Shown here piece by piece: positions 16,494 through 23,946 of a stretch of 64,000 nt of DNA (its first letter is position 1; each line of letters opens with the position of its first letter). Source of the DNA: Streptomyces koelreuteriae (GTDB lineage Bacteria > Actinomycetota > Actinomycetes > Streptomycetales > Streptomycetaceae); contig NZ_CP075896.1 in assembly GCF_018604545.1 (NCBI RefSeq), forward strand, positions 620,001 through 684,000. The letters run 5' to 3'. The notes under the pieces were generated by a model. That model did no database searches. It was given only the letters and a program-made list of their open reading frames with translations, and was not told the origin of the DNA. The translations under genes were made by a program, and so were the position numbers.

Positions 16494-18360
16494 AGGTCCC
16501 GAACTGATACACCGCCCCGGGCTCCGGTGGCCGGGTCCAGGACAGCGTCGTGAAGGTGTGCAGCCGTCCGCAGGTGAGCGCGAAGCGCGGGAGCCGTACG
16601 CCGAACTCGGCCGCGACGGCCGACAGGGCCTCGCGCTCGGCCTCCTGCCAGGGGCGGGCCTCGCCCGGGGACGCGTCCGCGGGCGGTCCGAAGAAGCGGT
16701 CGGGGTCAAGCGCGGGCGGTACCGCTCCTCTGCGGCGGGTCGCGGTGCCCTGGACGGTGAAGGCGTACTTCTCCGCACCGTCCTCGCCCACGGACAGGTG
16801 GAACAGTCCGGAGAGGTCGCCCCAGACGACCACCGCGCGGCTGCCGCGGGACGCCGGGCCCGCCGGGGAGCGGAACGTCCGCTCGTGGAAGTGCCACGGC
16901 TCCACGTCGAAGGCGAAGCTCCAGCCGGGTCCGGCCCGCCCCACGGCAGCCAGGGCACGGTCCTCCCACGGTGTGGCGGACAGGCCGTTCCCGCTCCGGC
17001 CCTGACGTGCCCGCCACAGCTCCATCGGCTCGTTCAGGCCGGCCGTGTCGTCGGCGAGCCGGTCGGGCAACTCGGCCGGTTCCACACCCTCCACGAGCAC
17101 GAACCGGTACCCGCGTCCGGTCGGTTCCCCCTCCGCCAGCCACGCCAGGCCCGGCGGATCGGCATCGGCCGTGGGCGCCGGCGCGGTGCCCGTCTCCCCG
17201 CCCCTGGGCGTCGCCAGCAGCTCTCGTCCCCGGTCGGCGGTGAGCAGCGGGCCCAGGAGCGGATCGGCGAGCAGGCCGACCGGGGCGAGGTGATCCGGGC
17301 CGAGGGGCCGCCAGCTCGGGAGCGCGGCCCGCAGGGTGCGCCACGCGGCGTCCGTCTCGCCCCACCGTGCCTGCTCGCGGGCCTCGTCCACGGCTCGGCC
17401 GAAGGGCCCGTCGACCGTGTAGCGGAAGGTGCCCTGCAGCACCTGCCGCAGGATCTCGTCAGCCGTCGCGCGCGCCGCCTTCGGAACCGTCCGCACGTGG
17501 GACTTCCACCCCGCGCCATCGCGCACGTGCTGGGGCGCGAGAACGGGCAGCACCTCCGGCGCGTACAGCGGATCGGCCTTGAGCGGGCCGAAGTCGACGA
17601 GGTGGGAGTCCCCCAGCATCCGGCGTATCTGGTCGCGCAGCGCCTTGGCGCGCGGTCTGCCGTACTCCTCCGCCTCCGCCAGAGCCGTGTCCGCCTGCTC
17701 GTGGTGCCCGCGCAGCGCGTCCAGCCGGGCGTTGTCGACCGCCCTGTCCAGGGCCTGTGTCGTGCTGTTGGTGAACTCCTCGCCCAGGCGGCTCGCCCTC
17801 AGCATGTGGAACTGGCGGTGCATCGCCTCCATGAACGCCCGGAAGGACGCGTGCCGTCGGGGGTGGAAGTCGCCGCTCCAGGTGGCGTGCTCGTACACGG
17901 CCCATTCGCCGTCGTCACCCACGTCTCCCGGGTCCATCAGGACGTACGTGGCATCGGACTCCACGTCCAGTTGCAGGGCGCGCTCCCCCATCCCGGCGAG
18001 CAGCACCTCCTCCGGCGTGGAGTCCTCGTCCAGCTCCTCCCGCAACCACTCGGCGAGGCCGGACGCGTCCTCGTGCCGGCGGAGGTCCTCGGTGCCGGCG
18101 AGCCGCCAGACGAACCCGCCCGCGTGCCGCCACCCGTCGGTCACCTGGAGGAACGCCCGGTAGGACGGCGGCAGTCGGAGACCCAGCCGCTCCTCCAGGG
18201 CCGCGATCCGGGCATCCGGCGCCGGAGCGAAGCCCAGCCATCCCGCCCGCCGGGCTTCCTCGTCCGGCTCGCCGCGCGAGTCGTCGGGGCCTAACGCGTC
18301 CCCCCACTCCTCGCTCCACCGGACGAGGAAGGGCCGCCAGTCGAACATCGCATCCGTCAT
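16441..18360 (-). CDS. Large SMI1/KNR4 (SUKH)-type protein
   Basis: 639-aa soluble protein. Residues about 40-165 match the SMI1/KNR4 fold (ALEERLGLRLPPSYRAFLQV, then a WRLAGTEDL stretch and a YVLMDPG strand). SUKH proteins are often immunity factors for toxins, but stand-alone long versions in Streptomyces have no defined role. The remainder is acidic and aromatic-rich with no domain I recognise; it holds a helical ALAEAEEYGRPRAKALRDQI region and a LVEGVEPAELPDRLADDT stretch. ATG 18360 is used and ATG 18348 is possible. No toxin gene is adjacent. It overlaps the convergent MFS gene by 53 bases. Confidence 0.78.
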   Translation of the reverse strand: MTDAMFDWRPFLVRWSEEWGDALGPDDSRGEPDEEARRAGWLGFAPAPDARIAALEERLGLRLPPSYRAFLQVTDGWRHAGGFVWRLAGTEDLRRHEDASGLAEWLREELDEDSTPEEVLLAGMGERALQLDVESDATYVLMDPGDVGDDGEWAVYEHATWSGDFHPRRHASFRAFMEAMHRQFHMLRASRLGEEFTNSTTQALDRAVDNARLDALRGHHEQADTALAEAEEYGRPRAKALRDQIRRMLGDSHLVDFGPLKADPLYAPEVLPVLAPQHVRDGAGWKSHVRTVPKAARATADEILRQVLQGTFRYTVDGPFGRAVDEAREQARWGETDAAWRTLRAALPSWRPLGPDHLAPVGLLADPLLGPLLTADRGRELLATPRGGETGTAPAPTADADPPGLAWLAEGEPTGRGYRFVLVEGVEPAELPDRLADDTAGLNEPMELWRARQGRSGNGLSATPWEDRALAAVGRAGPGWSFAFDVEPWHFHERTFRSPAGPASRGSRAVVVWGDLSGLFHLSVGEDGAEKYAFTVQGTATRRRGAVPPALDPDRFFGPPADASPGEARPWQEAEREALSAVAAEFGVRLPRFALTCGRLHTFTTLSWTRPPEPGAVYQFGTFTVHPLPGPDEGGGTGW

Positions 18361-18412
18361 GACCGCGATGCTGCCAGCCACCACTGACAACGGCCCTCGC
18401 CCAAGGGCAGGA

Positions 18413-18841
18413 TCAGACCGCCCCGGGCACGTCCTCCGTGACGCCGTTCAGCGGGGACGCCGGGTCGGCGCCGTAGGGGCGGGTGATGATTTCCAGGCCG
18501 TGGCCGGCCGGGTCGAGGAAGTAGACGCCTCGGCCCCCGTCGTGGCGGTTGATGCGGCGCGGCTGGTTGCCGTGCGGGTCGGCCTGGATGGGGATCCGGG
18601 CCTCGACGAGCCGGGCGAGGGCCTCGTCGAACTCTTCCTCGGAGACGAGGAACGCGTAGTGCTGCATGGGAATGTCGGCGTCGATGGTGAGAAAGTCCAG
18701 CGTGACGCCGTTGGCGGTCGTCACCGGCAGGAACACTCCGGCCGGAGCCCCGACCTCGAGTCCCAGGATCTCCGCGAGAAAACGAGCGGACTTCTCCCGG
18801 TCCCGGGACAGAACGATGGTGTGATTGAACTCGACTGACAC
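18413..18841 (-). CDS. VOC-family (glyoxalase/bleomycin-resistance-type) protein
   Basis: 142-aa vicinal-oxygen-chelate protein. Two beta-alpha-beta-beta-beta modules are visible, beginning NHTIVLSRDREKSARFLAEI and ending GRGVYFLDPAGHGLEIITRP. The histidine near the N-terminus and the glutamate in LEIITR are probable metal ligands. The family covers glyoxalases, extradiol dioxygenases and antibiotic-binding proteins, so the reaction is unknown. The start is GTG 18841. It is a single gene directly upstream of the SUKH-type gene on the same strand. Confidence 0.9.
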   Translation of the reverse strand: MSVEFNHTIVLSRDREKSARFLAEILGLEVGAPAGVFLPVTTANGVTLDFLTIDADIPMQHYAFLVSEEEFDEALARLVEARIPIQADPHGNQPRRINRHDGGRGVYFLDPAGHGLEIITRPYGADPASPLNGVTEDVPGAV

Positions 18842-19025
18842 TGGTCAATGCCTCCACGGGCATCTCCGCGGCGCCTCCATGCCTCACCCGGCCGGTGACC
18901 GGCACGCGAAGCCGCGCCGTGGATCGTAGGCGGAGGCGGCCGGGGGCGTCGAGCGGTTTTCGGCCGCGTCCGGCAGGGTGGCCGAACGCCCCCGATCCCG
19001 CCGAGTCCCTGCCGTCCCGGACGAC

Positions 19026-19070
19026 CCTGACAATTGTCAGGGACCGTGTCGCCCCGGGTCTCCCTACATT
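19026..19070 (+). promoter_or_regulatory. Palindromic box plus -10-like element, promoter of 19126-19500
   Basis: CCTGACAATTGTCAGG at 19026-19041 is a perfect palindrome (18 bp with flanking C and G). TACATT (TANNNT form) starts 24 bases after its last base. The box abuts the expected -35 position and there is no TTGACA, as expected for an activator-dependent promoter. Two more copies occur at 20922-20937 and 20972-20987. Confidence 0.7.
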
Positions 19071-19125
19071 ACTGAGCGTCGGCCACGAGCCGCACCGCCG
19101 AACATCAGTTCAGGGGGAAATCGAC

Positions 19126-19500
19126 ATGTCCACTCGCATCTTCGCCAGGGCCGCGCTCGTCGGCGCCGGGGCGCTCGCGCTGCTCGGCCCGCTCACCGCG
19201 GGAACCGCCGCGGCGTCGGCCGCCGGCCAGGAGGGCGTCGCCCGCGTCAAGGCGGCACCCTACGCGGTCGTGCCGTACGAGAACGTCAACGTCCGCTACG
19301 GGCCGGGCACTTCCTACGGCAAGATCACCACGAGCCCGGCGGGCCAGCCTCTCGGCGCCTACTGCTGGACCCGTGGCGAGCGCATCACCGACAACGGCTA
19401 CAGCAACGACGTCTGGGTGAAGCTCCTGGAGGGCTACGTCAGCGCCGTGTACCTCAAGGGCAACGAGTACGGCGACCTGCCGTCCTCGGCGCGCTGCTGA
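19126..19500 (+). CDS. Small secreted SH3-like protein
   Basis: 124-aa precursor. A Sec signal peptide (RIFARAALVGAGALALLGPL, probable AxA cut near residue 27) is followed by a bacterial SH3-type fold: YENVNVRYGPGTSYGKITT, then CWTRGERITDNGYSNDVWVKL and GYVSAVYLKG. Two cysteines (CW and the terminal C) can form a disulfide outside the cell. Such domains usually bind peptidoglycan or other wall ligands. AGGGGGA precedes ATG 19126. It is first of a cluster of similar exoproteins, with the palindromic promoter box upstream. Confidence 0.85.
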   Translation: MSTRIFARAALVGAGALALLGPLTAGTAAASAAGQEGVARVKAAPYAVVPYENVNVRYGPGTSYGKITTSPAGQPLGAYCWTRGERITDNGYSNDVWVKLLEGYVSAVYLKGNEYGDLPSSARC

Positions 19501-19552
19501 CCCGGACCATGACCACTCCCGACCACATCAACGTCTCACGGGGGACAGACAC

Positions 19553-19930
19553 ATGAAGCGAATGATCAGCCGTACCACCATGGGCCTCGCGGCCGTCGCG
19601 CTCACCGTCGGCGCGCTCGCCGGCACCGCCCACGCGGCCCCGGCCGCCGCGGCGAACAGCGGCGACCCGACCCTCACCGACGTCTACATCTGGGCGACCA
19701 ACGTCAACCTGCGCCAGCAGCCGACCACCGACTCCCCGCGTCTCGCGGTCCGTTCGAAGTGGTGGGGGGACGCCGTGTGCCAGACGCAGGGCCAGCGGGT
19801 GCACGACCCGGCCGTGGGCACCAACAACTGGTGGACCGCGGTCATGGAGTTCTCGGGCAGCGACATCGCCTGGGTGAACAACCTGTACATCCGGGGCGGC
19901 GAGAAGATCGCCGGAGTCCCGGACTGCTGA
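19553..19930 (+). CDS. Small secreted SH3-like protein
   Basis: 125-aa precursor with signal peptide (TTMGLAAVALTVGALAGTAHA, cut after AHA). The mature part has VYIWATNVNLRQQPTTDSPRL, a CQTQGQRVHDP turn and WWTAVMEFSGSDIAWVNNLYI, an SH3_3-like arrangement with a disulfide-capable cysteine pair (CQTQ and terminal C). It follows the previous exoprotein gene by 52 bases with its own GGGGGA site and probably shares the same transcript. The strong hairpin at 19951-19990 ends it. The function is probably cell-wall binding. Confidence 0.85.
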   Translation: MKRMISRTTMGLAAVALTVGALAGTAHAAPAAAANSGDPTLTDVYIWATNVNLRQQPTTDSPRLAVRSKWWGDAVCQTQGQRVHDPAVGTNNWWTAVMEFSGSDIAWVNNLYIRGGEKIAGVPDC

Positions 19931-19950
19931 GGCACCCTCCGCTCCACACG

Positions 19951-19990
19951 CCTGCGGCGGGTCACCGAGTGATCGGTGACCCGCCGCAGG
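19951..19990. terminator. Perfect 18-bp stem-loop, bidirectional terminator
   Basis: Arms 19951-19968 and 19973-19990 are exact reverse complements around a GTGA loop. It sits between the convergent exoprotein genes ending at 19930 and 20001. Confidence 0.85.
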
Positions 19991-20000
19991 CTCTTGTCCG

Positions 20001-20348
20001 TCAGCAGTAGCCCATCGGGCCCATGTCCGTGTAGTAGACGTAGTCGACCTTGACCCACCCGGTGACATTGCCCCGGTGAGCGGTGAGGTAGATCCAGTGG
20101 CCGTCGCCGTTCCAGCAGTGCGCGGTGAACGTCTCGCGGAAGTAGCCCTGGCCGTGGATCGTGCCGTCCACCGGCCTGCTGCGGATGTTGACGCCGTCAC
20201 CGAGGAAGTAGCCGCCCCGGGACTGCACCTGCTGCGTGGACGTGCCCGAGTCGGGCGCCTGTTCCTGGGCGTGGGCGGTGACGGGCGACAGCACCAAGGC
20301 CGCGCCGGCCAGGGCGAGACATGCGGCGCGCCGGATGTGTCTGCGCAT
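20001..20348 (-). CDS. Small secreted SH3-like protein
   Basis: 115-aa precursor. The signal peptide (RRAACLALAGAALVLSPVTAHAQ) is followed by a short SH3-like domain: YFLGDGVNIRSRPVDGTIHG, CWNGDGHWIYLTAHRG and TGWVKVDYVYYTDMG, ending in C. The GVNIRSRP segment is the usual bacterial SH3 start. It is transcribed toward the terminator at 19951-19990, downstream of the exoprotein gene 20405-20854 on the same strand, with a 56-base gap that contains a 15-bp duplication. Probably a wall-associated exoprotein. Confidence 0.85.
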   Translation of the reverse strand: MRRHIRRAACLALAGAALVLSPVTAHAQEQAPDSGTSTQQVQSRGGYFLGDGVNIRSRPVDGTIHGQGYFRETFTAHCWNGDGHWIYLTAHRGNVTGWVKVDYVYYTDMGPMGYC

Positions 20349-20388
20349 GACTGACTCCTTCTTGTCGTCCTGTGGGGTGGGGGTGCGG

Positions 20389-20418
20389 CTCAGAACCAGC
20401 CGGCTCAGTACCAGCCGG
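20389..20418. repeat. 15-bp tandem duplication covering the end of the 20405 gene
   Basis: CTCAGAACCAGCCGG (20389-20403) and CTCAGTACCAGCCGG (20404-20418) are adjacent with one mismatch. Read on the minus strand, each copy encodes GWY-stop or GWF-stop, so the last codons and stop of the upstream exoprotein are duplicated. Confidence 0.85.
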
Positions 20419-20854
20419 TCGAGGTCAGGTCGTGGCCGTCACACGAGAGCAGCGCGCGCGAGACACGGCCGTTGAGGTTGTTGCCCATCTGCGTGTAGGC
20501 GTAGTTGATGCCGGAGTCGACGGTCTCGGAGACCCATCCGTCGACCCGTGCCGCGCCGCTGTTGGATCGCTGCAGCACGGCCGCGCAGCCGGGCCGGGAA
20601 CTCTCGATGCGGGCGAAGGAACCGCACTTGTCGGAGTAGAAGTACTTCAGGGCCATGCCTTCGGCGTACTTGGTGGCCCCGATCTGCCGGAACGAGCCCG
20701 AGCAGAAGGAGGTGGTGGGGTACTGCCCCTCCATCCCGTAGGCCCCGTAGTTGCCGCCCGAGTACGGAGCGGCCTGGGCGGAGGTGGGGAGGAGCGCCAT
20801 CACCGCGGCGGCGCTCCCGGCGGCGAGCAGTGTCCTGATCGATCGGCGGCTCAT
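20405..20854 (-). CDS. Secreted protein resembling the DUF2690 type
   Basis: 149-aa precursor with signal peptide (RRSIRTLLAAGSAAAVMALL, cut after AQA). The mature part is tyrosine/glycine-rich at first (YSGGNYGAYGMEGQYP). It then has SDKCGSFARIESSRPGCAAVL, a pattern like DUF2690 exoproteins in which cysteine pairs bracket an aromatic strand, and ends ALLSCDGHDLTSTGWY. Four cysteines can form two disulfides. Start ATG 20854 follows from the signal peptide; the longer open frame upstream is promoter DNA. A palindromic activator-like box lies upstream at 20922-20937. Function unknown. Confidence 0.8.
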   Translation of the reverse strand: MSRRSIRTLLAAGSAAAVMALLPTSAQAAPYSGGNYGAYGMEGQYPTTSFCSGSFRQIGATKYAEGMALKYFYSDKCGSFARIESSRPGCAAVLQRSNSGAARVDGWVSETVDSGINYAYTQMGNNLNGRVSRALLSCDGHDLTSTGWY

Positions 20855-20891
20855 GAGCTCTCTTTCGTTGTCGACGGGTGGTCCGGTCGTG

Positions 20892-20937
20892 ACCGTAAGG
20901 GCCGTCACCACATCCCCGACACCTGACACTTATCAGG
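20892..20937 (-). promoter_or_regulatory. Palindromic box plus -10-like element, promoter of 20405-20854
   Basis: The box at 20922-20937 reads CCTGATAAGTGTCAGG on the minus strand. TACGGT (TANNNT) begins 25 bases downstream, at 20897. Box, spacing and lack of a -35 match the promoters at 19026 and 20972. Confidence 0.65.
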
Positions 20938-20971
20938 GTCGAACCCCCAGGTCGTCCCGTTCCGGGGGCTC

Positions 20972-21016
20972 CCTGACATACGTCAGGACCGCCCGCGCCC
21001 CACCTGCTCCTAAGGT
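20972..21016 (+). promoter_or_regulatory. Palindromic box plus -10-like element, promoter of 21070-22248
   Basis: CCTGACATACGTCAGG at 20972-20987 is followed after exactly the same interval as at 19026 (24 bases) by TAAGGT at 21011-21016. It is back to back with the box for the divergent exoprotein gene, so one regulator could drive both directions. Confidence 0.65.
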
Positions 21017-21069
21017 GGCGGCGCGGGGGCAGGTCCCGCCGGACAGTCGGGCGACCATGAAGGGCAACC

Positions 21070-22248
21070 ATGCGCACTCTCCTGCGCGGCGCCGCCGCGC
21101 TCGCGACCGTCGTCACGATCGTGTCGCTTCCGGGCGGCGCGACGGCGGTTCCCCGGCCGGCCACGGCCGTTCAGGCCGACCGGAGCGCCGAGGCCGTCCG
21201 GATCCCGGACGGAGTCACCGCCGGGGTCGCGGTCTTCGACCGCCGCACCGGCACCTTCACCGAACAGGTCGACGAGAGCGCGCGGTTCCGGTCCGCGTCG
21301 GTCGTGAAACTGCTGCTGGCCCTGGACTTCCTGTGGGACCGGGGACCCGACTACACCGTCCCCGAGGCCGACCGGGCCCGGCTGGAGCCGATGCTGCGCA
21401 GCAGTTGGGACGATGCGGCGGACCACTACTGGTCGAATCGCGGCGGCCCGGCGATCGTCGACCGGATGTCCGACCGGCTCGGTCTGCGCGACACCGCGCC
21501 GCCGCCCGCCGGGTACGAGGGCTACTGGGGCTACACCGCCCTGTCGGCCCGCGACACCGTGGCGATCTACCGCTATCTGCTGGACGAGGCACCCGCGCCC
21601 GTCCGTGACTTCGTCATGGACAATCTGCGCCGCTCCACGCGCTGCGCCTCGGACCGCTTCGACCAGCATTTCGGCATCGCCGGGTCGTTCGACCGTCCCT
21701 GGGCGGTGAAGCAGGGCTGGTCCGGGAAGTACGCGAAGGGGACGTGCGGCGCCTCGGGGACGACGGCAGCGGCAGAGCCGGCCGCCGCACCAGGAGCGAA
21801 GGGCGCCGCGGCCGTGGATCTCACCCGTCCCGCGCTGCACACCACGGGCACGGTGGGCGCGGACGACCGGACGATCGTGGCCGTGCTGACGCTGCATCCG
21901 GCCGGGACGTCGTACGGGAAGGCCTACACCGACCTCGGCCGGCTGACCCGCTCGCTGAACGTGCCGGGCGGGGTGCGGCCCTCCGGGACCTGGTTCGGCA
22001 CCTGGGGCGAGTTCGTGAACGTCCGCAGGGGCCCGGCCACCGGCGATGCCCGGGTCACGCAACTCCCGGCCGGGGTCGAGGTGCTGGTGGGCTGTCAGGT
22101 CCGGGGCCAGGTGGTCAGCGTGCCGCCCTACACCAACGAGTGGTGGGCCTATCTGCCCCAGTACGGGGGCTACATCTCCAACATCTACATCAGCTCGCCG
22201 GACAACCGGCTGCCGAACGTCCCGGAGTGCGGCCCGGCGCGGTCGTGA
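21070..22248 (+). CDS. Secreted beta-lactamase-fold serine hydrolase with C-terminal SH3-like domain
   Basis: 392-aa precursor with signal peptide (RTLLRGAAALATVVTIVSL). The catalytic domain has the SxxK motif S77-V-V-K80 in RFRSASVVKLLLALDFL, a helical middle, and AVKQGWSGKY near residue 220, which fits the KTG-type third motif loosely. This suggests a class-A-like hydrolase or D,D-peptidase rather than a confirmed beta-lactamase. Residues about 300-385 form an SH3-like domain (GEFVNVRRGPATGDARVTQL, then WWAYLPQYGGYISNIYI) like the neighbouring small exoproteins, probably for wall targeting. It is driven by the box at 20972. Confidence 0.85.
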   Translation: MRTLLRGAAALATVVTIVSLPGGATAVPRPATAVQADRSAEAVRIPDGVTAGVAVFDRRTGTFTEQVDESARFRSASVVKLLLALDFLWDRGPDYTVPEADRARLEPMLRSSWDDAADHYWSNRGGPAIVDRMSDRLGLRDTAPPPAGYEGYWGYTALSARDTVAIYRYLLDEAPAPVRDFVMDNLRRSTRCASDRFDQHFGIAGSFDRPWAVKQGWSGKYAKGTCGASGTTAAAEPAAAPGAKGAAAVDLTRPALHTTGTVGADDRTIVAVLTLHPAGTSYGKAYTDLGRLTRSLNVPGGVRPSGTWFGTWGEFVNVRRGPATGDARVTQLPAGVEVLVGCQVRGQVVSVPPYTNEWWAYLPQYGGYISNIYISSPDNRLPNVPECGPARS

Positions 22249-22261
22249 CGGGAACGGGGGA

Positions 22262-22303
22262 CGAGCGGTGGGCGGGGCCCGGACGGGTCCGGCCCACCGC
22301 TCG
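22262..22303. terminator. Bidirectional stem-loop terminator
   Basis: Perfect 12-bp arms CGAGCGGTGGGC (22262-22273) and GCCCACCGCTCG (22292-22303) enclose a GC-rich loop. It lies between the convergent hydrolase and kinase genes. Confidence 0.8.
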
Positions 22304-22317
22304 CGCATGCGCGGGGG

Positions 22318-23946
22318 TCAGCGCTCGTACTCGGCGAGGTAGCGCAGCACCTTGTCCACGTGCGGCCGTACCCGGGCCGGGACGCCGCCCTCCTCGATGA
22401 CGGTGCGGTCGCTGGTGCGGTAGCCGGCGGCGACCAGCGCGGGGAGGTCCTTCTTCGGCAGCCCGGCCTGTTTGAAGCGCTGGTCGAGCCAGCACACGTA
22501 CAGGCTCATCGTGGCGATCGCGTCCGGCGGCGACATGTGGTCCTTGTCGCCGTCGCCGTCCCCGTCCACGGCCCAGGCGCGGAACACCGACGGGGTCCAC
22601 ATGGCGATGCCGTACTCCTCGCTCTCCGGGCGGGACGCGGTGGTGTCGAAGCCGCTCTCCGCCTTGATCAGCGCGGCGAGCAGGACGGGCGTGATCTCCT
22701 CGTCGGTGCAGCGGTGGGCGGCGCGGGCGATGACGGGGCGCAGCGCCTCCGGTACGTCGGAGTCCGCGGGTATCTCGCCCGGCACCGGTCTTCGCGCGTC
22801 GGTGACGGTGGCGGAGACACCGTTGTCACGATCCTCGTCCCGGGTGCCGGCGCCTCCGCCGAGCAGGGCCACCCCGGCGACCGCCCCGGCGGTCAGGACG
22901 ACGAGCCCGGCCGCGAGGGCCGGCACCAGGCGCCGCCGGCGGAGTCGGCGTGGACGGCCGGTGATGTCCTCGATGCGGGCGGCGATGCCGGACGCGGTGT
23001 GCGGGAGGCGGGCGGTGTGGTCCGGTGCCAGGCAGTCGGCGATCAGCCGGCGCAGGTCGTCGCCGAGACCGGCGTCGAGCCGCAGGGGCGCGGTGCCGCG
23101 CGCGTAGGTCTGGGCGGCGAGCGAGCGGGCCCGGGCCGTCGCGCCCGCGAAGGGGTGGAGTCCGCCGGTGAGCACCTGGTGGGCGAGGACGCCGAAGGCC
23201 CAGATGTCGGCGGTGGGCCGGACGACGGCGCCCTGGGTGCCGGTGCGCTGGGACCACCACTCGGGCGGCAGATGGTCGAGGGTGCCGAGCGGCGGCAGAT
23301 GGGCGTGGGTGCCGTCGAGTTCGGTGGCCAGCCCGAAGTCGGCCAGCCACACCTGACCGCCGGGGCCCAGCAGGACGTTGGCGGGTTTGAGGTCGCCGTG
23401 CACCCAGCCGGCGTCGTGCATATGGGCCAGTCCGGCCGCCACTCCGCGCAGGACGCGATCGGCGCCGTCGATGGGCCGGCCGTTCGCGGCGGCGTCCAGT
23501 ACGTCCCTCAGGCTCGCCTCGGCACGGTCCATCACCAGCGCGATCGCACCGTCCAGGGCGGGCAGCTCCGGGGCCTCGACCGTGCACACGGCGTGGGTCC
23601 GCACGAGGTGGGGGTGGTCGGCCTCCGCGCTGAAGCGGACCTCGCGGGCCACGAGTTCACCGAGCGCGGCGCGCTGGCCGGGGCCCAGGGCACCGGTCGG
23701 CAGCACCTTCACCGCCAGGGGTGTGCCGTCGGCGACCGTACGGGCCTCGTACACGGTCCCCCAGCCGCCGGAGCCGATGACCGGGCCGATCTCCCAGCCC
23801 TCGATCCGGAACCCCTCGGGGAGGCGGGGGCGAGGCGCCTCCATGTCGTCGTCCCGGAGATCCCGGAGAGCTTGGGGGTCCTGGGAATCCCGGGTGTCTC
23901 GGGAATCTCGGGGATCTCGGGGATCCTGTGCGTCGGGTGTCGTCAT
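22318..23946 (-). CDS. Ser/Thr protein kinase with an extracellular lytic-transglycosylase-like domain
   Basis: 542-aa one-pass membrane protein. The kinase domain (residues 50-330) is complete: GSGGWGTV P-loop 58-65, K80, HGDLKPAN with D185, K187 and N190, and DFG 203-205. HRD is replaced by HGD. An arginine-rich stop (RRLRRRRL) and one membrane helix (341-363) follow. The outer part has KAESGFDTTASRP with E430 as probable catalytic acid, then YGIAMWTPSVFRAW and a DGDGDGDKD loop, as in MltB/SLT-type lytic transglycosylases. The N-terminus is a DPRDSRDTRD low-complexity tract. The ATG at 23946 overlaps the stop of the FHA-like gene, suggesting a signalling pair that senses or cuts peptidoglycan. 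Confidence 0.88.
   Translation of the reverse strand: MTTPDAQDPRDPRDSRDTRDSQDPQALRDLRDDDMEAPRPRLPEGFRIEGWEIGPVIGSGGWGTVYEARTVADGTPLAVKVLPTGALGPGQRAALGELVAREVRFSAEADHPHLVRTHAVCTVEAPELPALDGAIALVMDRAEASLRDVLDAAANGRPIDGADRVLRGVAAGLAHMHDAGWVHGDLKPANVLLGPGGQVWLADFGLATELDGTHAHLPPLGTLDHLPPEWWSQRTGTQGAVVRPTADIWAFGVLAHQVLTGGLHPFAGATARARSLAAQTYARGTAPLRLDAGLGDDLRRLIADCLAPDHTARLPHTASGIAARIEDITGRPRRLRRRRLVPALAAGLVVLTAGAVAGVALLGGGAGTRDEDRDNGVSATVTDARRPVPGEIPADSDVPEALRPVIARAAHRCTDEEITPVLLAALIKAESGFDTTASRPESEEYGIAMWTPSVFRAWAVDGDGDGDKDHMSPPDAIATMSLYVCWLDQRFKQAGLPKKDLPALVAAGYRTSDRTVIEEGGVPARVRPHVDKVLRYLAEYER

Noticed and set aside
14583..16958. Long minus-strand frame over the YbhB and MFS genes
   Set aside because: Shadow of the real plus-strand genes; low-complexity Arg/Pro/Gly composition and no family motifs.
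16441..18360. SUKH protein as an immunity gene of a contact toxin system
   Set aside because: No polymorphic toxin or secretion gene is adjacent, and the protein is much longer than known SUKH immunity proteins.
21070..22248. Calling this gene a true beta-lactamase resistance determinant
   Set aside because: SxxK is present, but the SDN and KTG motifs and the catalytic glutamate are not convincing and an SH3 tail is attached, so a wall hydrolase is equally likely.
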